Source: Nocardioides sp.
Lineage (GTDB): Bacteria > Actinomycetota > Actinomycetes > Propionibacteriales > Nocardioidaceae
Assembly (NCBI GenBank): GCA_021731205.1
Contig: JAKFXV010000014.1
Location: forward strand, 1-8,696
Direction: 5' to 3'
DNA length: 8,696 nucleotides
Shown: positions 1 through 7,952 of the stretch, in pieces
How positions within the stretch are numbered: position 1 is the stretch's first letter
Layout of the letters: each line of letters opens with the position of its first letter
The notes under the pieces: generated by a model
Database searches by the model: none
What the model saw: only the letters and a program-made list of their open reading frames with translations
What the model was told of the DNA's origin: nothing
Program-made: the position numbers and the translations under genes

Positions 1-2710
<2,710 letters not shown>

Positions 2711-2729
2711 CGGGTCCGTGACGAGCGGG

Positions 2730-2744
2730 GTTCGCTATGCGAAC
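2730..2744. terminator. Hairpin between convergent secA and the DUF6459 gene
   Basis: A perfect 6-bp inverted repeat, GTTCGC-TAT-GCGAAC, lies 20 bases after the secA stop and spans the TAG stop (2735-2737) of the opposing gene. On either strand it could form a short stem-loop. There is no T-run after it, so it would be a tail-less terminator of the kind proposed for actinobacteria, or only an RNA-stabilising hairpin. Its symmetry suits a convergent junction. Function is inferred. Confidence 0.4.
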
Positions 2745-3244
2745 TCCAACGCACTGCACTGCCACCGTCCCTCGATCACCTCGAAGCGGGCCGCGATGGC
2801 GCGCGAGCGCTCGCCGTACCGAACGTGGAAGCAGGCTTCCACGACGTGTCCTGCGACGAAGCTGATCTTCACGCCCTTGACCTGGGGTCGCGCCAACTGG
2901 TGCCGGGCTCGACCCGAGCCGAGTCCCGTCTTGGTCGTCCGACTGATCAGCATGGCCCGGCGCGCCAGGTCGTCGTAGACCCGTGGCGTGGACCACCGCA
3001 CCACCTGGGCGGCCGGCCGGTCTCCCGTCGCCACCTCGGCGACGGCCTGTGCGTAGCGTCCCGCCCAGGACTCCAGTTGTCGCCGGGTTGCCGTCGCCAC
3101 CGCGACGATGTCGGGCGCGGCGACCCCGGGCAAGGTCGGCGACGGGACCCGCGGTGGTGCGGTGCGTGGTTCGACCTCGAGTGCCAGCGCCCCCTGAACG
3201 CTGGCGTACGGCGCCGGGCGGCGCAGGTCGTGGACGGTCGTCAT
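2735..3244 (-). CDS. Rv3235 family (DUF6459) protein of unknown function
   Basis: This 169-residue protein has no signal peptide or membrane segment. Residues 1-45 are proline- and alanine-rich and look disordered. Residues 52-100 form a predicted helical part (RRQLESWAGRYAQAVAEVATGDRPAAQVVRW), and residues 120-168 form strand-like stretches ending in RFEVIEGRWQCSALEFA. The pattern GRW-x-C-x-ALE at the end and the conserved helix before it match what I recall of the actinobacterial Rv3235/DUF6459 family, whose function is unknown. The helix-then-sheet layout is reminiscent of NTF2-like folds, but this is an inference. The ATG start (3244-3242) overlaps the TGA of the upstream LysM gene in an ATGA junction, so translation is very likely coupled. 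The gene converges on secA with 24 bases between the stops. Family assignment is moderately sure and function is not known. Confidence 0.8.
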   Translation of the reverse strand: MTTVHDLRRPAPYASVQGALALEVEPRTAPPRVPSPTLPGVAAPDIVAVATATRRQLESWAGRYAQAVAEVATGDRPAAQVVRWSTPRVYDDLARRAMLISRTTKTGLGSGRARHQLARPQVKGVKISFVAGHVVEACFHVRYGERSRAIAARFEVIEGRWQCSALEFA

Positions 3245-3906
3245 CGGGTCGTGCCTGAGCTGGCCGGGACGCGCAGGATCTGGCCCGGCTGGATCAGATC
3301 GGGATCCGGCCCGATCGTGGCCCGATTGAGGGCGTAGAGCCGTGTCCAGGTTCGGGCCACGGTGAGTTGGTCGTGGGCCGGACCGGCGCGATCAAGGAGC
3401 CGGTCCGCAATGCCCCACAGGCTGTCGCCGGCTCGGACGACGACCACCGGCCGCAGTGCCGACGGGTGTGTGCCGAGGCTGGCTCGGTCCGGCAGCGGTA
3501 GCCCGGCGATCAGGGTGCGCACTCCTGGCTCGGCTGGAACTGCGGCACTCGCCGGCGTCTGTGCCGCGACCATCGAGCCGACCAGCACGATGCCGCAGGA
3601 CCGCAACAGCCAGCGGTGCATCAGCGCAGGGCAGATCCTGGAAGCCGTGATGACCCGGCCGCGTGCGGCCGAGAGCACCACGACCGAACCACCGATCCAG
3701 CACCAGCCGAGGCAGCCGGCAGCGACGGTGGCGCACCACCACACCAGCAAGGTGTCGAAGGGTTGGTCTCCCACCGTGCCGCCACGTAGGGCGCTCACCG
3801 CCGCGACCAGCGGCCCGGCAGCAAGAGCGAGTGCGGCCGCGAGCAGCGCGGTCGTGGCCAGCCAGACCAACAGACAACGGAACATTCCCCGAGATCGCGC
3901 AATCAT
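3241..3906 (-). CDS. Small membrane protein with C-terminal LysM domain
   Basis: From the ATG at 3906 the product is 221 residues. It has three hydrophobic segments (about residues 11-37, 53-81 and 100-122) followed by a LysM domain near 154-213 (VVVRAGDSLWGIADRLL ... LIQPGQILRVP). With a cytoplasmic N-terminus, three spans would put LysM outside, where it could bind peptidoglycan. The three-span plus LysM layout recalls the N-terminal part of the large actinobacterial BTAD-LysM proteins, but this one stops right after LysM. A small-residue ASAA motif after the third segment resembles a signal peptidase site, so the domain may be released. The start is uncertain. The frame is open to a TTG at 3948, but those extra codons have low GC at third positions, and the ATG at 3906 has GGGGA four bases upstream. 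Another ATG lies at 3885. The stop overlaps the DUF6459 start by four bases. The LysM call is firm and the biological role is unknown. Confidence 0.88.
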   Translation of the reverse strand: MIARSRGMFRCLLVWLATTALLAAALALAAGPLVAAVSALRGGTVGDQPFDTLLVWWCATVAAGCLGWCWIGGSVVVLSAARGRVITASRICPALMHRWLLRSCGIVLVGSMVAAQTPASAAVPAEPGVRTLIAGLPLPDRASLGTHPSALRPVVVVRAGDSLWGIADRLLDRAGPAHDQLTVARTWTRLYALNRATIGPDPDLIQPGQILRVPASSGTTR

Positions 3907-4004
3907 GATTCCCCAATGCATGAGTTTGCGTGCGTTTGCTTCAGTCAAGTTCTCTTTACTTTGCGCGTCAATCGCTCCTGCACAGGTGGTGAGACGATCT
4001 GGGC
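3907..4004. promoter_or_regulatory. Divergent intergenic region with likely promoters
   Basis: This 98-base gap between the divergent LysM and duplicated-unit genes is visibly richer in A and T than its surroundings, as expected for promoters. On the plus strand TACTTT (3957-3962) fits the actinobacterial -10 pattern TANNNT. The best upstream match, TTGCTT (3936-3941), sits at a short 15-base spacing. On the minus strand there are two TTGAC motifs (TTGACG 3971-3966 and TTGACT 3948-3943), neither followed by a good -10. A purine-rich AGGTGGTGAG (3984-3993) lies far from the ATG at 4005. The region probably holds both promoters, but exact elements are not certain. Confidence 0.45.
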
Positions 4005-4565
4005 ATGACCTGGGACCGGCACCTGTTCTCGGTCTTCGACGACCTCGAACAACAGGCGCTCGGTCTGTACGCCGAGGAGCGCGACGCCGAGGTGTCCGAT
4101 CTGGGCCGCGAGGAGTACTCCCGGGTCAGCCTGGCAAGCAGACTGATGGCCTCGGTCGATCGACCGATCAGCGTCGAGGTCCTCGGCGTCGGGGCCCTCA
4201 GCGGCACCCTCGACCGGGTGACCGGGAGCTGGTGCCTGCTTCGCTGCCACCCGCACGACTGGTTGCTGCCGTTATCGGCCGTCGTGTCGGTGGTCGGGGC
4301 GTCGGAGCGCTCGGTGCCCGAGGTGGCCTGGCCGGCCATCGGTCGCCTTGGCTGGCGCTCGGCACTGACCCGGCTCGTCGACCTGGGCCACCCTTGCGTC
4401 GTGCACCTGCGGAACGGGACTCACCACGAGCTCGTCCCGCGTCGAGCCGGCGCCGACTTCTTGGAGGCGTCGGCGATCGGCACCGATGAGGGGTCGCGGA
4501 GCGCTGCTCCCATGCTGGTGCCGTTCGCGGCCCTGGCTGCCGTGCGCAGCCTCGAGCTGCCCTGA
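4005..4565 (+). CDS. Protein of unknown function with two barrel-like repeats
   Basis: This is a 186-residue soluble protein with no signal peptide, membrane segment or known catalytic motif that I recognise. Residues 1-40 are acidic and helical (DDLEQQALGLYAEERDAEV). Two similar units follow, at about 42-98 and 119-184. Each starts with S-x-x-(S/T)-RL, then a strand with P-x-x-V-x-L, then R-x-x-x-x-x-(F/W), and each ends in a hydrophobic (L/M)L-x-P-x-(A/S)-A-x-x-x-V strand (WLLPLSAVVSVV and MLVPFAALAAVRSL). The strand pattern suggests small SH3- or Sm-like barrels, but this is inferred. An in-frame stop at 3990-3992 fixes the N-terminus near the ATG at 4005. The ribosome site is weak. I recall similar proteins in Nocardioides-type genomes annotated only as hypothetical. 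The gene is divergent from the LysM gene and convergent with tatB. It is a real gene by codon usage, with unknown function. Confidence 0.85.
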   Translation: MTWDRHLFSVFDDLEQQALGLYAEERDAEVSDLGREEYSRVSLASRLMASVDRPISVEVLGVGALSGTLDRVTGSWCLLRCHPHDWLLPLSAVVSVVGASERSVPEVAWPAIGRLGWRSALTRLVDLGHPCVVHLRNGTHHELVPRRAGADFLEASAIGTDEGSRSAAPMLVPFAALAAVRSLELP

Positions 4566-4597
4566 CCCGGAGTGGGCCCGGGCTTCAGCCCGTCAGG
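4561..4597. terminator. Inverted repeat spanning both convergent stop codons
   Basis: Outer arms CCTGAC (4561-4566) and GTCAGG (4592-4597) are perfect complements. Each contains the TGA stop of one of the two convergent genes: 4563-4565 for the rightward gene and 4595-4593 for tatB. Inside is a second stem, GGGC-TTCA-GCCC (4580-4591), extendable to CGGGC/GCCCG if G4592 pairs inward. A 13-base one-sided segment (4567-4579) separates outer and inner stems. There is no T-run. It probably acts as a two-way terminator or 3'-end stabiliser. The structure is seen directly and the function is inferred. Confidence 0.55.
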
Positions 4598-4937
4598 TCG
4601 CGTCTTCGTCGAACGGGGGTGGCCCGGCTTCACTGGTCGAAGGCTTGCTGGCCTTGGACTTCTTCTTGGGCTTGGCGGGCCGGGCGTCCTCGTCCTCCAT
4701 CGCCTCGATGATCTGCTTGCGGACGATCGCACGTGGGTCGAGGTCGGCCAACTCCAGGTCGGAGAACTCCGGACCGAGCTCGTTGCGCAGCTCGTCGCGA
4801 GCGGAGTTGGCGAAGTTGCGCAGCGACCGCACGAAGCGGCCCGCCTGGCGGGCGAGGTCGGGCAGCTTGTCCGGACCGAACACGATCACCGCAACGAACG
4901 CGATGACCGCAAGCTCCTGCAGACCCATCCCGAACAT
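4593..4937 (-). CDS. tatB: Twin-arginine translocase subunit TatB
   Basis: TatB forms, with TatC, the membrane receptor for folded proteins bearing a twin-arginine signal. The 114-residue product has the standard layout: a short N-terminal hydrophobic helix (residues 5-21, with polar E8), the FGP hinge (20-22) with KLPDLAR after it, a long amphipathic helix (about 27-60), the TatB-type motif NELGPEFSDLEL (52-63), and a charged lysine-rich tail (83-114). The ELGPEF motif and the length favour TatB over TatA. The ATG at 4937 gives the expected MFG start, and a weak GGATAGG lies about eight bases upstream (4951-4945). An ATG three codons later (4928) is less likely. It starts eight bases after the mrp stop, so it is probably the last gene of that operon. 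No tatA or tatC is visible in this window. The assignment is confident. Confidence 0.95.
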   Translation of the reverse strand: MFGMGLQELAVIAFVAVIVFGPDKLPDLARQAGRFVRSLRNFANSARDELRNELGPEFSDLELADLDPRAIVRKQIIEAMEDEDARPAKPKKKSKASKPSTSEAGPPPFDEDAT

Positions 4938-4944
4938 GCGACGA

Positions 4945-4951
4945 CCTATCC
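4945..4951 (-). promoter_or_regulatory. Ribosome binding site of tatB
   Basis: GGATAGG on the minus strand ends seven bases before the tatB ATG. It overlaps the mrp TAG stop (4948-4946), so ribosomes finishing mrp could restart on tatB. The match to the consensus is partial. Confidence 0.4.
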
Positions 4952-6100
4952 ACGTCCGGCGGGGGTCAAGCCCAGCTGTCGGCCCTCGAGGCCACGCCCG
5001 AGGGCCGCCAGTGCGCCCGCGATCCGGTCGATCTCGAGCGCGGCAGGGCTGTCCGGTGCTGCCGCGACGATGGGTACGCCGGCGTCGCCGCCCTCCCGGA
5101 GCTCCGGGGCGAGCGGCACCTCGCCGAGCAGAGGTACGGCGTACCCGAAGCGCTCGCCGAGAGTGTCGGCGACCCGACGGCCACCGCCGCTGCCGAACAC
5201 GTCGAGCCGGTGTTCGGGTCCGCAGTGCGGGCAGGCGAGATAGCTCATGTTCTCGATCACGCCGACCACCCGCTGATGCAGCATCGACGCCATCGTCCCG
5301 GCGCGCTCGGCCACCTCGGCCGCTGCTGCCTGCGGAGTGGTGACGACGACGACCTCGGCGTTCGGCAGATGCTGTCCCAAAGACATCGGGATGTCGCCGG
5401 TGCCGGGCGGCAGGTCGACGAGCAGCACGTCGAGGTCACCCCAGTAGACGTCGGCGAGCATCTGCACGAGTGCCCGGTCGAGCATCGGGCCGCGCCAGGC
5501 GACGACCTGGTCGCGGCGCGGCTTGAGCATCCCGATCGAGATCACCGAGACGCCAGACGGCGTCGGCACCGGCATGATCATGGATTCGACCTGGGTCGGC
5601 CGCTCGTCCGCGAGGCCGAGCATGGCCGGCACCGAGTGGCCGTAGATGTCGGCGTCGACCAGACCGACGCGACGGCCTCGACGGGCCAGGGCCAGGGCCA
5701 GGTTGACGGTGAGCGTCGACTTGCCGACCCCGCCCTTGCCGCTCGCGATGGCGAACACCTTGGTGAGCGAGTCGGGGCGGGCGAAGGGGATCTCCTTCGC
5801 GGCGACGCCACCGCGCAACTGCTGTTGCAGTCCGGCCCGCTGCTCGTCGCTCATCACCCCGAGGGTGAGATCGACGTCGGTGACTCCGGTCACGGCCGCC
5901 ACGGCGGCCGTCACCTCCCGCGTGATCGTGTCGCGCATCGGGCATCCGACGACGGTCAGCAACACCGTGAGCGCCACCGCGCCGTCGGGCCCCACGTCCA
6001 CCCGCTCGACCATTCCGAGCTCGGTGATCGGACGCTTGATCTCCGGATCGATCACGGCTGCGAGCGCGGTCATCACCGCATCGGGGGTGGGGGTGGTCAT
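4946..6100 (-). CDS. mrp: Mrp/ApbC family Fe-S cluster carrier ATPase
   Basis: Mrp proteins (Mrp/Nbp35/ApbC family of P-loop NTPases) bind Fe-S clusters and pass them to target enzymes in the cytoplasm. The 384-residue product has an N-terminal MIP18/DUF59 domain (about 5-90; TVVGCPMRDTI with C53). The ATPase domain (about 112-370) has the deviant Walker A SGKGGVGKST at 120-129, a Walker-A' region VDADIYGHS at 148-156, and VDLPPGTGD (switch/Walker B) at 228-236. The CPHC pair, C290 and C293, is the cluster-binding CXXC expected at the dimer interface. All key residues are present. The length suits actinobacterial Mrp (M. tuberculosis Rv1229c is similar as I recall). The ATG at 6100 has only a weak AGG-containing site before it. 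It lies 24 bases after the DUF1003 gene and eight bases before tatB, so it is likely co-transcribed with both. Confidence 0.96.
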   Translation of the reverse strand: MTTPTPDAVMTALAAVIDPEIKRPITELGMVERVDVGPDGAVALTVLLTVVGCPMRDTITREVTAAVAAVTGVTDVDLTLGVMSDEQRAGLQQQLRGGVAAKEIPFARPDSLTKVFAIASGKGGVGKSTLTVNLALALARRGRRVGLVDADIYGHSVPAMLGLADERPTQVESMIMPVPTPSGVSVISIGMLKPRRDQVVAWRGPMLDRALVQMLADVYWGDLDVLLVDLPPGTGDIPMSLGQHLPNAEVVVVTTPQAAAAEVAERAGTMASMLHQRVVGVIENMSYLACPHCGPEHRLDVFGSGGGRRVADTLGERFGYAVPLLGEVPLAPELREGGDAGVPIVAAAPDSPAALEIDRIAGALAALGRGLEGRQLGLTPAGRG

Positions 6101-6124
6101 GGTCGCCAGCCTAGTCGCGAGCCG

Positions 6125-6655
6125 TCAGTTCTCCGCGTCGGTCTCGGGCTCATCGGTCGGACGCGACCGCTCGTCGAGGTCCTGGAGCAGCGAGCGTAAT
6201 TCGGAGCGGACGAAGTCACGGGTTGCCATGTCGCCCACTGCCATCCGCAAAGCGGCGATCTCCCGAGCGAGGTACTCCATATCGGCGTGGGCCCGGGCGT
6301 TCGCCTGACGATCCTGCTCCGCAGTCACCCGGTCCCGGATCTCCTGACGATTCTGCGCGAGCAGGATCAGCGGGGCGGCGTACGACGCCTGGAGGCTCAG
6401 CATCAGGGTCAAGAAGATGAACGGGTAGGTGTCCCAGTGCAGGTCCGCCGGGGTGAGGGCATTCCACAGCACCCAGAAGAGCACGAACAGCGTCATGTAG
6501 ATCAAGAACTGTGCCGTGCCCATGAAGCGGGCGAACTGCTCGGCGAACACCCCGAACGCGTCGGAGTCGTACGCCGAACGCGCGCTCAGCAGCCGTCGAC
6601 CCTCCCGGGGGGTGTCCAGGCGGCCGTGGCGCTCGGAGCGTCGTTCCGGACTCAT
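6125..6655 (-). CDS. DUF1003 family membrane protein
   Basis: This 176-residue protein has a basic N-terminus (residues 1-26), two hydrophobic helices (about 48-67, with FLIYMTLFVLFWVLWNAL, and 78-100) joined by a short loop, then the family signature SLQASYAAPLILLAQNRQ (87-104). A charged, coiled-coil-like C-terminal half follows (103-160) with an acidic end. This is the standard DUF1003 layout, and the biochemical role of the family is unknown. I chose the ATG at 6655 because a perfect GGAGG lies seven bases before it and because it overlaps the upstream TGA as ATGA. The frame extends to 6688, but that start has no such support. Coupling to the MgtE_N/CBS gene, also seen in mycobacteria (Rv1232c-Rv1231c from memory), suggests the two products work together, possibly at the membrane in divalent-ion homeostasis. 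That role is inferred. Confidence 0.92.
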   Translation of the reverse strand: MSPERRSERHGRLDTPREGRRLLSARSAYDSDAFGVFAEQFARFMGTAQFLIYMTLFVLFWVLWNALTPADLHWDTYPFIFLTLMLSLQASYAAPLILLAQNRQEIRDRVTAEQDRQANARAHADMEYLAREIAALRMAVGDMATRDFVRSELRSLLQDLDERSRPTDEPETDAEN

Positions 6656-7905
6656 GCTGCGCCTCCGGCCGCGCCGCGGTCGCGCCACCCCTCGGGCAGC
6701 AAGTGGTCGAGCAGGTCGTCGACGGTCACCACGCCGAGCAGACGCCCCTCGTCGTCGACGACGGGGGCGGCGGTGAGGTTGTAGGTCGCCACATGCACGG
6801 CCACGTCGAGCATCGGCGCATCGGCACGGATCGGTGCCAGCTCGGCATCGACGAAACCCGCGACCAATGCCGAGGGCGGCTCGCGCAGCAACCGCTGGAT
6901 GTGAACCATGCCGAGCAGCCGGCCGGTGGGCGTCTCCAGCGGCGGACGGCAGACGTACACCTGGGCCGCCAGCGAGACCGGGATCTCCTCCCGACGGACG
7001 TGCGCCAGGGCGTCGGCCACGGTGGCGTCCGGCGGCAAGATCACCGGCTCCGGGGTCATCATGCCGCCTGCGGTCTGCTCGTCGTAGGTCAGCAGTCGGC
7101 GTACGTCGGCCGCATCGTCGGGTTCCATCAGGCTCAGCAGTCGGGCCGCAGTCTCCGGGGGCAGGTCGGCGATCAGGTCGGCCGCGTCGTCGGCCGACAT
7201 CTCCTCCAAGATGTCGGCTGCGCGCTCGGGTGCGAGGTAGCTCAAGATCTCGACCTGGTCCTCGTCGGGCAGCTCTTCGAGTACGTCGGCCAACCGCTCG
7301 TCGTCGAGGGCTGCGACGACGGCCGTACGCCGTGCGGCAGGCAGATCGTGCAAGGTGCTGGCCGCATCGGCCGGACGCATCTGGTTGAGCGTCTCGAGCA
7401 GCCGAGTGGCCCCTTGGTCCGACTCGGGCCCGGTCAACCCGTCGATGTCACGCCACTCCACGACCTGGGTCTGCCCGTGCCGGCGCAGGCCGCGGCCCGG
7501 CTCGCGAACCGCGATCCTCGAGATCGTCCAGTCCCGGGTGCGGCCCTGTTCCATGCCGACGTCGTACACGACGCCGCGTAGCCCGGATTCCTTGATCACG
7601 ACCGGCCGGTCGAGCATCTCGCCGATCACGAGCGTCTCGGTCGAGCGCTGTTCGAATCGGCGCATGTTGAGCAGACCCGTCGTGAAGACCTGAGCACTGT
7701 CCATGTGGGTCACGCGCGTCATCGGCACGAAGATCCGGCGCCTCCCGAACACTTCTCCCACCAGGCCGACGATTCGGGGCTGGCGAGCACCGGAGCCCAG
7801 CGCCACCACGACGTCGCGAACCTTCCCGACGTGATCACCTTGGGGGTCGAGGATCGGCAGCCCGGCCAGCCGGGCCGCGAAGACTCGCGTGGGGGTGGTG
7901 CTCAC
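6652..7905 (-). CDS. PRC-barrel, MgtE N-domain and CBS protein, no channel
   Basis: The 417-residue soluble protein has four parts. Residues 8-70 form a PRC-barrel-like unit (LPILDPQGDHVGKVRDVVV), and 95-155 a second similar unit. Residues 167-275 form an MgtE_N superhelix with repeated LxELPxEDQVEIL and PxxAADILEEM-type motifs. Residues 280-405 hold two CBS domains (MMTPEPVILPPDATVADAL; then IRADAPMLDVAVHVA and PVVDDEGRLLGVVTVDDLLDHL). In the MgtE Mg channel, the N and CBS domains sense Mg and gate the pore. Here the transmembrane pore is absent and the protein ends just after CBS. M. tuberculosis Rv1232c has the same architecture, so this is a family trait rather than a truncation. The start is GTG at 7905 with no ribosome site but a fitting -10 box, so it is probably leaderless. 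Its stop overlaps the DUF1003 start. A Mg- or nucleotide-sensing role is inferred. Confidence 0.93.
   Translation of the reverse strand: MSTTPTRVFAARLAGLPILDPQGDHVGKVRDVVVALGSGARQPRIVGLVGEVFGRRRIFVPMTRVTHMDSAQVFTTGLLNMRRFEQRSTETLVIGEMLDRPVVIKESGLRGVVYDVGMEQGRTRDWTISRIAVREPGRGLRRHGQTQVVEWRDIDGLTGPESDQGATRLLETLNQMRPADAASTLHDLPAARRTAVVAALDDERLADVLEELPDEDQVEILSYLAPERAADILEEMSADDAADLIADLPPETAARLLSLMEPDDAADVRRLLTYDEQTAGGMMTPEPVILPPDATVADALAHVRREEIPVSLAAQVYVCRPPLETPTGRLLGMVHIQRLLREPPSALVAGFVDAELAPIRADAPMLDVAVHVATYNLTAAPVVDDEGRLLGVVTVDDLLDHLLPEGWRDRGAAGGAA
6662..6666 (-). promoter_or_regulatory. Strong ribosome binding site of the DUF1003 gene
   Basis: GGAGG on the minus strand ends six bases before the ATG at 6655. 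It sits inside the last codons of the MgtE_N gene and decides the DUF1003 start against the upstream ATG at 6688. It is the best ribosome site in the window. Confidence 0.8.
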
Positions 7906-7952
7906 GGGAAAACGCTACCGGCTGGACCGGTCGGGACCGCGCCGGAACCGCC
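7906..7952 (-). promoter_or_regulatory. Probable promoter of the MgtE_N-DUF1003-mrp-tatB operon
   Basis: TAGCGT (7917-7912) matches the actinobacterial -10 pattern TANNNT and ends six bases before the GTG start, TTTCCC lying between. This is the arrangement expected when transcription starts at the first base of the start codon. There is no good -35 at 17-18 bases and no ribosome site, both common for leaderless genes. A short stem ACCGG-CTGGA-CCGGT (7917-7931) and the palindrome GACCGGTC (7925-7932) lie just upstream and could be an operator or a weak terminator for the preceding gene. Function is inferred. Confidence 0.5.

Noticed and set aside
3943..3971. Two minus-strand TTGAC motifs as -35 boxes of the LysM gene
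   Set aside because: Neither has a TANNNT -10 box at 16-19 bases, so I did not list a defined minus-strand promoter.
3362..4489. A 375-codon plus-strand open frame running across the LysM gene, the divergent gap and the next gene
   Set aside because: It crosses a promoter region and two well-supported genes in other frames, and its translation is arginine- and serine-rich low complexity.
5210..6199. A 329-codon plus-strand open frame opposite mrp
   Set aside because: Its translation is rich in H, R, D and G without domains, and it lies antisense to a clear Mrp protein. It is a codon-bias shadow.
6656..6688. Upstream ATG at 6688 as the DUF1003 start
   Set aside because: The ATG at 6655 has a perfect GGAGG and an ATGA overlap. 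The extra 11 residues are only an arginine-rich run read from inside the upstream gene.
6703..7581. A 292-codon plus-strand open frame opposite the MgtE_N/CBS gene
   Set aside because: It is an antisense shadow. The minus-strand product has PRC, MgtE_N and CBS domains.
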